Positions 35,715-42,658 of a DNA stretch of 64,000 nt are shown one piece after another (the first letter of the stretch is position 1; each line of letters opens with the position of its first letter). The notes beneath the pieces were generated by a model, which did not search any database, was not told the origin of the DNA, and worked only from the letters and a program-made list of their open reading frames with translations. The position numbers and the translations under genes are program-made. This stretch comes from Leclercia sp. AS011 (GTDB lineage: Bacteria; Pseudomonadota; Gammaproteobacteria; Enterobacterales; Enterobacteriaceae), in contig NZ_JBBCMA010000001.1 of NCBI RefSeq assembly GCF_037152535.1, forward strand, positions 1,178,001 through 1,242,000, in the 5' to 3' direction.

Positions 35715-35766
35715 CTTCGATCCTTTTTCTCATCAGGCCTCGTGGCTGACGTGACTGCAACTATAC

Positions 35767-35788
35767 TTGTCGGAGTTAACTGCGACAA
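35767..35788. promoter_or_regulatory. 22-bp near-perfect palindrome, candidate Rrf2 operator
   Basis: Arms TTGTCG (35767-35772) and CGACAA (35783-35788) enclose a centre built on AGTTAACT, with only one mismatched base pair in 22 bp. It lies 53 bp before the NDH-2-like start and 127 bp before the rrf2-type gene. Its length and AT-centred dyad resemble sites bound by Rrf2-family dimers (NsrR, IscR type 2). Binding is inferred. Confidence 0.65.
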
Positions 35789-35914
35789 CTTCTTTCTGAG
35801 TTAAATGGCGTCCACCATTAAAAACAGGCAGTTAGCAGCTGTAGGGGATTGTGGCTGTCTTTCACTCATCGAACATGGCTATAATGACGCGGAATAATAA
35901 CTTCGGAGTTAAGC

Positions 35915-36421
35915 ATGGCTTTTTACAGTTCCGGTGTGGAATACGGCATTCATAGCCTGATGACCATGGTGGATGCGAAGGGGAACGACCGCGAGATGAG
36001 CGTCAGGGAGATGGCGGCGCTACAGGGCGTGCCCTACGACTACCTGGGCAAGATCTTCACGCGTCTGTCGCGCGCCGGGCTGGTGAGCAGTACCGAAGGA
36101 AAGGGCGGCGGCTTCCGTCTGGCGCGGCCTGCGGAGCTGATCACCGTGCTGGATGTGGCCCACGCCATCGACGGCGAGAAAAACATGTTTGAGTGTCGGG
36201 AAGTGCGTCAGCGACTGGCGGTATTCGATGAAACGCCCCCGGCCTGGGTCTGCGACGGACCGTGCGGCGTGCGTTCGGTGATGGACAGCGCCCAGCAGCG
36301 GATGGAAGAGGAGCTGGCGCGGCATACCATTCTCGACCTGGCGCGCAAAATGTACCGCAAAGCGCCGGATACTTTTCAGATTGAGGTGCAGGAGTGGATT
36401 GCGGATCGGCGGAATACGTAG
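35915..36421 (+). CDS. Rrf2-family transcriptional regulator
   Basis: A 168-residue Rrf2 protein with a winged helix (VREMAALQGVPYDYLGKIFTRLSRAGLVSSTEGKGGGFRLARP, about residues 28-72) and, past the dimer helix, cysteines in MFECREV, WVCDG and PCGVRS spaced much like the cluster-binding cysteines of NsrR/IscR-type sensors. It may therefore sense iron-sulfur, nitric oxide or redox stress. It is divergent from the NDH-2-like gene and probably regulates it. The stop codon is joined to a REP. Confidence 0.85.
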   Translation: MAFYSSGVEYGIHSLMTMVDAKGNDREMSVREMAALQGVPYDYLGKIFTRLSRAGLVSSTEGKGGGFRLARPAELITVLDVAHAIDGEKNMFECREVRQRLAVFDETPPAWVCDGPCGVRSVMDSAQQRMEEELARHTILDLARKMYRKAPDTFQIEVQEWIADRRNT

Positions 36422-36449
36422 GCCCGGCAAGCGCAGCGCCGCCGGGCAT
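36418..36449. repeat. REP element
   Basis: GTAGGCCCGGCAAGCGCAGC followed by GCCGCCGGGCAT, between the convergent rrf2-type and adhP genes; it starts within the rrf2 stop codon. Confidence 0.85.
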
Positions 36450-36454
36450 GCAAC

Positions 36455-37465
36455 TTATGAACGGAAATCAATCACCATACGGCCACGGATCTGGCCTTGC
36501 TCCATCTCCTTGAAGATGGCGTTGATATCGCCCAGCGGACGCAGCGCCACTTTTGGCACTACTTTACCTTCGGCGGCAAACTGGAAGGCTTCGGTCAGAT
36601 CCTGACGGGTACCGACCAGGGAACCCACCACCTGAATTCCGTCCAGCACCAGGCGTGGAATATCCAGGCTCATCGCCTCTGGTGGCAGACCGACTGCCAC
36701 CACGCGGCCACCGGCACGAACCGCATCTACCGCCGAGTTAAAGGCCACTTTCGCTACCGCCGTCACTACCGCAGCGTGGGCACCGCCGGTTTTTTCCTGA
36801 ATAAATTTCGCGGCATCGTCGCTGCGGGAGTTAACGACCAGATCGGCCCCCATGCTGGAGGCCAGCTTCAGCTGCTCGTCGTTAACATCAACGGCGATCA
36901 CTTTGGCATTAAAGACGTTTTTGGCGTACTGCAACGCCAGGTTACCCAGCCCGCCGAGGCCATAAATCGCAATCCACTGACCCGGTTTGATCTCCGATAC
37001 CTTCACCGCTTTATAGGTGGTCACCCCGGCACAGGTGATGCTGCTGGCAGCGGCGGATTCCAGTCCGTCCGGTACTTTTACCGCATAATCGGCGGTGACG
37101 ATGCACTCTTCGGCCATCCCGCCGTCCACCGAATAACCGGCGTTTTTCACGGTACGGCACAGGGTTTCGTTGCCAGAATTACAGTATTCACAGTGGCCGC
37201 AGCCTTCGAAGAACCACGCCACGCTGGCACGATCGCCCGGCTTCAGCGAGGTGACCCCCGGGCCGACTTCCTTCACCACGCCAATGCCTTCATGGCCGAG
37301 GATCACCCCGGTCTTATCACCAAAATCGCCGTTCTTAACGTGAAGGTCGGTGTGGCAGACGCCACAGCACTCCATCTTCAGCAGCGCTTCGCCGTGCTTC
37401 AGTGGGCGCAGGGTTTTCTCGGTCACTTCTACCTGATGGTCTTTGGTCACGACAGCAGCTTTCAT
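36455..37465 (-). CDS. adhP: Zn-dependent ethanol-active alcohol dehydrogenase AdhP
   Basis: A 336-residue medium-chain alcohol dehydrogenase, the E. coli AdhP length, interconverting ethanol/propanol and aldehydes with NAD. The catalytic zinc site is [14 protein letters not shown] and [12 protein letters not shown]; the structural zinc cysteines are [15 protein letters not shown]; the NAD fold is [18 protein letters not shown] 37465 (MKAAVVTKD) has GGAGA seven bases upstream and matches the E. coli start; 33 upstream in-frame codons are excluded. Its location between fdn and maeA agrees with E. coli order. Confidence 0.95.
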   Translation of the reverse strand: MKAAVVTKDHQVEVTEKTLRPLKHGEALLKMECCGVCHTDLHVKNGDFGDKTGVILGHEGIGVVKEVGPGVTSLKPGDRASVAWFFEGCGHCEYCNSGNETLCRTVKNAGYSVDGGMAEECIVTADYAVKVPDGLESAAASSITCAGVTTYKAVKVSEIKPGQWIAIYGLGGLGNLALQYAKNVFNAKVIAVDVNDEQLKLASSMGADLVVNSRSDDAAKFIQEKTGGAHAAVVTAVAKVAFNSAVDAVRAGGRVVAVGLPPEAMSLDIPRLVLDGIQVVGSLVGTRQDLTEAFQFAAEGKVVPKVALRPLGDINAIFKEMEQGQIRGRMVIDFRS

Positions 37466-37671
37466 ATGTTTCTCCATTTTCATATTGAGGATCTGCGAGG
37501 CAGGTATGGCGTCCAACAGCGCGACATACCTCTTAAGGATTAATTTTTTTAATGATTGAGGCAAGGGCTGTGAAACATAATGTCATCATTTAATGAGGTT
37601 TTAGCGGAACGGTAATAGCAGAATAAGTAATAACCATAATGAGTGAGTGGGTATATATTTTTGCAGCAAAT

Positions 37672-37705
37672 CTGTCATGTTTCTGACATTTCGAAACCGT
37701 ATGGT
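37672..37705 (+). promoter_or_regulatory. Pho box and -10 element of the periplasmic pyrophosphatase gene
   Basis: CTGTCAT-GTTT-CTGACAT (37672-37689) matches the PhoB consensus of two 7-base repeats with a 4-base spacer: 7/7 then 6/7 to CTGTCAT. A TATGGT (37700-37705) begins 10 bases after it, the spacing seen in PhoB-activated promoters where the box replaces the -35. This predicts induction under phosphate starvation. Confidence 0.8.
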
Positions 37706-37740
37706 GTGGTCTTCTTAAAAACCGAAGAGTTAACAAGACA

Positions 37741-38340
37741 ATGCATCTGGTAAAAAAACTTCTCGCCGTAAGCGTTCTTCTGTCTGCGTCCGTACAGGCG
37801 CAAAATATCCTCGAATTCCCTCAGCCTGATAACAATCCGGAAGAGTTTTATGCCGTCACCGAAATTCCGGCAGGCGGAATTATTAAGTATGAAACGGATG
37901 CTAAAACCGGCTTTATCATCGCCGATCGCTTCCAGTCGATGCCGGTGGCCTACCCGGCGAACTACGGCTCGCTGACCCAGTCGCTGGCGGGCGACGGGGA
38001 TCCGCTGGACGTGATCTTCTACACCCGCGCGCCGATGGCGCCAGGTACCCTGATCAAACTGCGCGCCATTGGTGTGCTGAAGATGATCGACGGCGGCGAG
38101 AAAGACGACAAAATCGTGGCCGTCCCGGCCAGTAAAATTGACCCGACCTATGACGACATCAAAGAGCTGAGCGATCTGCCGAAGATTGAGCAGCAGCGTC
38201 TGGAGTCGTTTTTCCGTGTCTATAAGCAGCTGCCGGAAGGGCGTAAAGCGGTGGAGCTGAACGGCTTCAACGATGCCGCCACCGCGAAGCAGGAAATTAA
38301 ACAGGCATGGGATGCCTGGAAAACGAATCAACCGAAGTAA
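37741..38340 (+). CDS. Exported class I inorganic pyrophosphatase
   Basis: A 199-residue family I PPase hydrolysing PPi to two phosphates with Mg2+. The signature D85-G-D87-P-L-D90-V is intact, with the upstream EIPAGGIIKYE substrate-binding strand and VAYPANYGS. Residues 1-20 form a Sec signal peptide (KKLLAVSVLLSASVQA), absent from cytoplasmic Ppa (176 residues), so the enzyme should be periplasmic. With the Pho box upstream this suggests scavenging phosphate from external PPi. The gene is isolated, convergent with an ABC-F gene and separated from it by a hairpin terminator. Confidence 0.9.
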   Translation: MHLVKKLLAVSVLLSASVQAQNILEFPQPDNNPEEFYAVTEIPAGGIIKYETDAKTGFIIADRFQSMPVAYPANYGSLTQSLAGDGDPLDVIFYTRAPMAPGTLIKLRAIGVLKMIDGGEKDDKIVAVPASKIDPTYDDIKELSDLPKIEQQRLESFFRVYKQLPEGRKAVELNGFNDAATAKQEIKQAWDAWKTNQPK

Positions 38341-38346
38341 AAAATG

Positions 38347-38371
38347 GCCCGGCGGCGGCTACCCGCCGGGC
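38347..38371 (-). terminator. Hairpin terminator between the convergent pyrophosphatase and ABC-F genes
   Basis: Perfect 9-bp stem GCCCGGCGG (38347-38355) / CCGCCGGGC (38363-38371). On the minus strand it is followed by CATTTTTT, so it ends the ABC-F transcript; on the plus strand the T-run is poor but the stem may still act. Confidence 0.75.
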
Positions 38372-38377
38372 GATTTA

Positions 38378-40084
38378 CTACAGCTGCGCCGTCAGCGCGG
38401 CAATCTCCTCCTGCCACTGGGCCTGAAGCTGCGGTTTCTGATGTTTAGGCTTACGCAGCCGATCTTCTTCCAGCAGCGTCTCCAGCAGTATCAACCGTTC
38501 CAGCAGATCGTCATGTGCCTCTGGTTCCTCGCGTTGTGCGGCCTGAACCGGCGCAGCGCTGCCTGCGTTGCCGTCCCGCAGGCGGGCGAATACCGCGTCG
38601 GCATCATGCCATTCGCTGAGCTGGCCATGTTCAATTAGCCAGAAGCGGTTGCAGCTCTGGCTGATTAACTGCCGATCATGGCTGACCAGCAGCACGCCGC
38701 CCTCGAACTGTTGTAGCGTTTCGGCCAGCGCCTCTTTGCCTTCCATATCCAGATGGTTGGTCGGCTCATCGAGCATCAACAGGCTAAAGCGGGCCAGAGT
38801 CAGGCCAATAAACAGTAGCCGCGAACGTTCTCCGCCGCTGAGCGTGCTGACCTTTTGCCCGTGCCGCGCCCAGGCGAACCCGGCGGAGATCAGCGCCATC
38901 TTGCGATCCTGCGGGTTGGGGGCGAAGGGCTCCAGGGCGTCGATCAGCGTGGCGTCATCCGCCAGCTGGTGCAGGGTCTGGTCGTAATAGCCCATCGCCA
39001 CGCGCGGGTGGATCTTCAGCCCGGCAGGCGTTTCGCTGGCAGTAAACTGTCGCCAGATCAGCCGCATCAGGGAGGATTTGCCGCAGCCGTTGCGCCCGAC
39101 AATTGCCACCCGGTCGCCGCTTTTGAGCCGGACGTTTTCTGCCGAAAATAGCGCTGGCAGGCCCGGTGCAGGCGGTACGTCGAGGGTATCGATCTCCAGC
39201 AGCCGGTCGGCGCGTAGCGCATCCCCGCGCAGGGTTAAGGTCCAGGGCGTGCCGGAAGTCAGCGCCGTCTGGCTCTCCTTCAGGCGCTTCACCTGGCGTT
39301 CCATCTGCTTGGCTTTGCGGGCCAGATCCTCGTTGTCGTAGACCTTGCCCCAGGTCGCCAGCCGTTTTGCGCTGGCGGTAACCCGGTCGATCTCCTTTTG
39401 CTCGGCTTTATGGCGCAGGGCGTCGCTTTCGTCCTTTTCCGCCAGGGCCTGACGCGCCCGGGTGCAGGGAAGGGCGAAGTAGTGCAGCGTTTTATCCCGC
39501 AGAATCCAGCTGCCGTTGGTGACGGCATCCAGTAACTGCCTGTCGTGCGACACCAGCACAAAGCTGCCGGACCAGTTCTGTAAAAACTGCTCCAGCCACA
39601 GCAGGGTCGGCAGATCGAGGTGGTTGCTGGGTTCATCCAGCAGCAGCAGATCCGGCTCGTTAATCAGCGCCCGCGCCAGCAGCAGACGCGTATGTTGCCC
39701 GCCGCTAAGGGTAGCCGTTTGCAGAGCGGTGTCCTGCGGAGTAAAGCCCATGCCCGCCAGTAAGGTTTCCGCCCGCCAGCGCAGGCTTTCGCGCTCGGCC
39801 ACCGGCAGTTGGGCCAGCACCGCGTCGATCATGGTCAGCGGATAGACCGATTCCGGCAGATGCTGCTCCACCCGGGCCATCAGGCAGTGCCCGGCCAGCG
39901 CCACCGTCCCGGAAAGGGGCGTGTCGGTGCCGTCGAGGATCTTCAACAGGATACTTTTGCCGCAGCCGTTATCGCCCAGCAGACCGATGCGGTCGCCTTT
40001 CTTCAGGCTAAAGGTGAGGTCGTTGAACAGCATGTCAAAGGCGGTATCAACACGGAGAGAGAGTGCAGTCAGTAATGTGCTCAT
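38378..40084 (-). CDS. ABC-F family ribosome-associated ATPase
   Basis: A 568-residue soluble twin-ATPase without membrane segments. Domain 1 has GLLGDNGCGKS, TLSGGQHTRLLLARAL and LLLLDEPSNHLD; domain 2 has AIVGRNGCGKSS, TLSGGERSRLLFIGL and LLMLDEPTNHLD. The charged linker (ARQALAEKDESDALRHKAEQKEIDRVTASAKRLATWGKVYDNEDLARKAKQMERQVKRL) would reach toward the P-site tRNA. ABC-F proteins act on stalled ribosomes or give resistance to ribosome-targeting drugs; it is not EttA, Uup, YbiT or YheS by its N-terminus. ATG 40084 (MSTLLTALSL) is chosen over 40129. A leader peptide with a hairpin precedes it, which suggests induction by translation arrest. Confidence 0.88.
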   Translation of the reverse strand: MSTLLTALSLRVDTAFDMLFNDLTFSLKKGDRIGLLGDNGCGKSILLKILDGTDTPLSGTVALAGHCLMARVEQHLPESVYPLTMIDAVLAQLPVAERESLRWRAETLLAGMGFTPQDTALQTATLSGGQHTRLLLARALINEPDLLLLDEPSNHLDLPTLLWLEQFLQNWSGSFVLVSHDRQLLDAVTNGSWILRDKTLHYFALPCTRARQALAEKDESDALRHKAEQKEIDRVTASAKRLATWGKVYDNEDLARKAKQMERQVKRLKESQTALTSGTPWTLTLRGDALRADRLLEIDTLDVPPAPGLPALFSAENVRLKSGDRVAIVGRNGCGKSSLMRLIWRQFTASETPAGLKIHPRVAMGYYDQTLHQLADDATLIDALEPFAPNPQDRKMALISAGFAWARHGQKVSTLSGGERSRLLFIGLTLARFSLLMLDEPTNHLDMEGKEALAETLQQFEGGVLLVSHDRQLISQSCNRFWLIEHGQLSEWHDADAVFARLRDGNAGSAAPVQAAQREEPEAHDDLLERLILLETLLEEDRLRKPKHQKPQLQAQWQEEIAALTAQL

Positions 40085-40183
40085 TTGCTTACTCAAGAGT
40101 TTCAGGCATGAAAATGCCTCGTCAAACATCGCTGACGATAACCCGGTAAGCCCGAGAGAAGGGATTCAGTCTTAGGTGTCTTC

Positions 40184-40228
40184 GCTCAAGCCGAAGTTAT
40201 CGCAGCACGTAACCGATAACGCTTGAGC
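40184..40228 (-). promoter_or_regulatory. Leader hairpin overlapping the ABC-F leader peptide stop codon (candidate attenuator)
   Basis: Minus-strand arms GCTCAAGC+GTTATCG (40228-40214) and CGATAAC+TTCG+GCTTGAGC (40202-40184) form 15 base pairs with a 4-base bulge and 11-base loop. The leader stop TAA lies in the right arm, so a ribosome finishing or stalling on the leader would open it. A smaller hairpin (GTGAAAT/ATTTCAC) lies within the leader codons. The CTCAAG of the left arm can also pair with CTTGAG at 40092-40097, in the ABC-F ribosome-binding region, offering an alternative fold. Confidence 0.65.
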
Positions 40229-40280
40229 AGGTGCGATCACCAAGGTGAAGTGAAATATCAAAGATTTCACAGCACAGCAT
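40197..40280 (-). CDS. 27-residue leader peptide upstream of the ABC-F gene
   Basis: Short frame of 27 codons reading MLCCEIFDIS...SSVIGYVLR, with GGAGG exactly six bases before the ATG, the strongest ribosome site in the area, and TAA at 40197-40199. It lies 113 bp before the ABC-F start on the same strand, and its second half is coded by the left arm of a long hairpin. This layout is that of drug- or arrest-inducible leaders of ribosome-protection genes. No known leader family was recognised; it may instead be an independent small protein. Confidence 0.6.
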   Translation of the reverse strand: MLCCEIFDISLHLGDRTCSSVIGYVLR

Positions 40281-40463
40281 AATTAGCCTCCTTTATATTC
40301 AGTAGGTTGATAGATGAGAGGAGTGTAGCGGGGTTTGGTTTGGCGGGCAAGGGGGGGCGGGTTTCGCCGGGTGGCAGGGCTAAATAATTTGGTTGCATTT
40401 TAAAACTGGATGGTCTGATATAGTTGGTTTTAAGTTGAAACCACATTACGGAACCCAGACATC

Positions 40464-41693
40464 ATGAATGCGCAACTTACCACTTCGCCGGAGCAGGCGG
40501 GTATGTCACCCAGCCTGGTGTGGCTCTTCGCCATCGCCAGCGGTTTGAGCGTGGCAAATGTCTATTACGCCCAGCCGCTGCTGGATGCGCTGGCGCGGGA
40601 TTTCGCCATCAGCCAGGCGGCGGTGGGCGGCGTTGTCACCGCCACCCAGATGGGCTGTGCGCTGGCGTTACTGTTTCTGGTGCCGCTGGGCGACAGGGTG
40701 GATCGCCGTCGGCTGATGGCGCTGCAAGTGCTGGCCCTGATCGTCGCCCTCATTTTGGTGGGGATGGCGCAGTCTGCGCCGGTCCTACTGGTGGGTATGC
40801 TCGCGGTCGGGCTGCTCGGTACGGCGATGACTCAGGGGCTGATCGCCTGTGCGGCCAGCGCTGCGGCTCCACATGAACAGGGGCGGGTGGTGGGAACGGC
40901 CCAGGGCGGCGTTTTCATCGGGCTGCTGCTAGCGCGGGTCTTTGCCGGGGGCGTGAGCGACCTGGCGGGCTGGCGCGGGGTCTATTTCAGCGCCGCGCTG
41001 CTGATGCTGATGATTGCGATCCCGCTGTGGCGACGGTTGCCTGTTCTGCCTCCGGCTTCCCGGGCGCTGAGTTATCCCCGCCTGCTGGCCTCGATGCTGA
41101 CGCTGCTGCGCCAGGAGAAGGTGTTGCAGGTGAGAGGCATGCTGGCGCTGCTGATGTTCGCCGCCTTTAATATCTTCTGGAGCGCGTTAGTACTGCCCCT
41201 CAGCGCGCCGCCGTATAGCTTCTCGCACACGGCAATTGGCGCGTTTGGGCTGGCAGGCGTGGTTGGTGCCCTGGCCGCCGCGCGGGCCGGGCAGTGGGCG
41301 GACCGGGGATATGCTCAGCGCACCAGTGCGATAGCACTTCTGGCGCTGCTCTTGGCCTGGTGGCCGCTGTCGCTGATGGATGTGTCGCTCTGGGCGCTGG
41401 TAATCGGCATCGTACTGTTAGATCTGGGCGGTCAGGCGCTGCACGTCACCAACCAGAGCCTGATTTTTCGCACCCGCCCGGATGCGCACAGTCGGCTGGT
41501 GGGGCTCTACATGCTGTTCTATGCCGTCGGCAGCGGGCTGGGGGCCATCGGCACGACCGTCACTTATGCTCATTTTGGCTGGCAGGGGGTGTGCATGCTG
41601 GGGGCATTGGTCAGCCTGCTGGCGCTGGTGTTCTGGAGGATAACACAGCGCCAGCTCGCAGAAACCACGGGCTGCGCCAGTGAACGCAGGTGA
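40464..41693 (+). CDS. MFS transporter, DHA1-type exporter
   Basis: A 409-residue, 12-helix MFS protein. Features: ASGLSVANVYYAQPLLDALARDF in helix 1, motif A as LVPLGDRVDRRRLMALQVLA, helix 4-5 GTAMTQGLIACAASAAAPHEQGRVVGTAQGGVFIGLLLARVFAGGVSDLAGWRGVYF. The group exports drugs or metabolites; the substrate is unknown. Upstream is a possible promoter (TTGCAT, 17 bases, TGATAT) overlapped on its downstream side by an inverted repeat GGTTT-N7-AAACC (about 40426-40442) that may be an operator. It is divergent from the ABC-F leader, so a shared resistance role is conceivable. Confidence 0.82.
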   Translation: MNAQLTTSPEQAGMSPSLVWLFAIASGLSVANVYYAQPLLDALARDFAISQAAVGGVVTATQMGCALALLFLVPLGDRVDRRRLMALQVLALIVALILVGMAQSAPVLLVGMLAVGLLGTAMTQGLIACAASAAAPHEQGRVVGTAQGGVFIGLLLARVFAGGVSDLAGWRGVYFSAALLMLMIAIPLWRRLPVLPPASRALSYPRLLASMLTLLRQEKVLQVRGMLALLMFAAFNIFWSALVLPLSAPPYSFSHTAIGAFGLAGVVGALAAARAGQWADRGYAQRTSAIALLALLLAWWPLSLMDVSLWALVIGIVLLDLGGQALHVTNQSLIFRTRPDAHSRLVGLYMLFYAVGSGLGAIGTTVTYAHFGWQGVCMLGALVSLLALVFWRITQRQLAETTGCASERR

Positions 41694-41746
41694 ATTCCCG
41701 GCCGTACTGGCGTAAAATTAGCTTTTTGCCACAGGTAACTTCAGCA

Positions 41747-42094
41747 ATGGCTCTGATCCCGAAAAACTACGCGCGGCTGGAAAGCGGCTACCGCGAAAAA
41801 GCGTTAAAAATCTATCCATGGGTATGTGGGCGCTGCTCGCGGGAATTTGTTTATTCCAACCTGCGTGAATTAACGGTTCACCATATCGATCACGACCATA
41901 CCAACAACCCGGAAGATGGCAGTAACTGGGAGTTGTTGTGTCTGTTCTGTCACGATCACGAGCACTCCAAATACACGGAAGCGGATCTGTATGGCACCAC
42001 GGTGGTGGCGGGCGAGGACGCGCAAAAAGACGTAGGCGCGGCGACCTACAATCCGTTTGCCGATTTACAGGCGATGTTAAATAAGAAGAAGTAG
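41747..42094 (+). CDS. yajD: HNH-nuclease family protein YajD
   Basis: A 115-residue protein nearly identical to E. coli YajD, with the HNH-type metal site C-x2-C (WVCGRCSREF), TVHHIDHDHTNNPEDGSNWELLCLFCHDHEHS. The E. coli length is restored by starting at ATG 41747 (MALIPKNYARLE). The biochemical role is not established; family members bind metal and may nick nucleic acid. In E. coli K-12 it sits near tsx, far from maeA, so this location is unusual relative to that genome. A REP follows. Confidence 0.92.
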   Translation: MALIPKNYARLESGYREKALKIYPWVCGRCSREFVYSNLRELTVHHIDHDHTNNPEDGSNWELLCLFCHDHEHSKYTEADLYGTTVVAGEDAQKDVGAATYNPFADLQAMLNKKK

Positions 42095-42106
42095 ATCGTA
42101 GTTGAA

Positions 42107-42139
42107 ACGCCGGGTGGCGCTGCGCTTACCCGGCCTACG
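42107..42139. repeat. REP element
   Basis: ACGCCGGGTGGCGCTGCG followed by CTTACCCGGCCTACG; the same core as the REP broken by the insertion sequence at 24540. It marks the left edge of a 560-bp gene-free stretch before maeA. Confidence 0.85.
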
Positions 42140-42240
42140 AAATGCTCCCTCTGCCTGTGGGGTGAGGAATGCTTAATAATTTTATTGCCTTTAAAGCAAC
42201 CTGGTAATTAAAGAATAATAAACGACTTACAGCGGCTCCC

Positions 42241-42515
42241 TGGTCCGGCTGAAAATCGCCGAAGCGTTTCCGGAAGGCCGGGGCGAGGCGCAGGGACGCG
42301 CCGAGAGGGCATAGCCTGCAGGGATGCAGGCTGGTGCCCGACCCGAAAGCCTGGAGGAATAAGCTGAGGACAAAATTGCCGGGAGCAATTTTGGACAGCG
42401 CTTGCGCTGGCCCCGAAGGGGTGAGCCCCAGGGATGGGGCGAACAATCCGCGAAGCGGCGATTTTCTTGCCGGGAGCCCGGGTTGCCAGGGTGGTGGCGA
42501 TTGAGCCACCCTGGC
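42241..42515 (+). ncRNA. Structured multi-hairpin element with repeated GGGA loops (candidate CsrA-binding RNA or dispersed structured repeat)
   Basis: This gene-free region consists of back-to-back perfect hairpins. Four show GGGA in the loop: GGCGC-AGGGAC-GCGCC (42287-42302), AGCCTGC-AGGGAT-GCAGGCT (42313-42332), AAAATTGC-CGGGA-GCAATTTT (42372-42392), GCCCC-AGGGAT-GGGGC (42425-42440). Others are CAGCGC/GCGCTG, CCCC/GGGG, CCGC/GCGG, CCGGG/CCCGG and a 10-bp stem at 42485-42515. CAGGGATG occurs twice and fits the CsrA consensus CARGGAUG. Further GGA triplets lie between stems. Weak minus-strand reading frames here are not believed. It could be a dispersed DNA repeat; transcription is not shown. 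Confidence 0.5.
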
Positions 42516-42630
42516 ACGTTCACCGGTTCTGGCGTATCAGAGAAGCAAGAAACGTGAAGTGAACGGAACCACCACCTCAGCCGCATGTACCCCTTACCTT
42601 CTTCCCAAAGGGGAGAGGGTGCACACATAA

Positions 42631-42654
42631 AAAAGGCAACTTACGTTGCCTTTT
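42631..42654. terminator. Bidirectional intrinsic terminator after maeA
   Basis: Stem AAAAGGCAAC (42631-42640) / GTTGCCTTTT (42645-42654) with a TTAC loop. T-runs follow in both directions (TTTTGCTTTT on plus, TTTTTTAT on minus). It ends the maeA transcript and could end any plus-strand RNA from the hairpin element. Confidence 0.88.
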
Positions 42655-42658
42655 GCTT

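Noticed and set aside
40327..40383. G-rich stretch (GGGGTTTGG...GGGGGGGCGGG) upstream of the MFS gene, possible G-quadruplex
   Set aside because: The G-runs are uneven and adjoin a REP-like GCCGGGTGGC fragment; nothing else supports a regulatory structure.
42135..42628. Two minus-strand open frames of 124 and 133 codons before maeA
   Set aside because: They run through a chain of perfect hairpins, have low-complexity Ser/Pro/Leu/Arg composition and no ribosome site; the DNA is better explained as a structured element.
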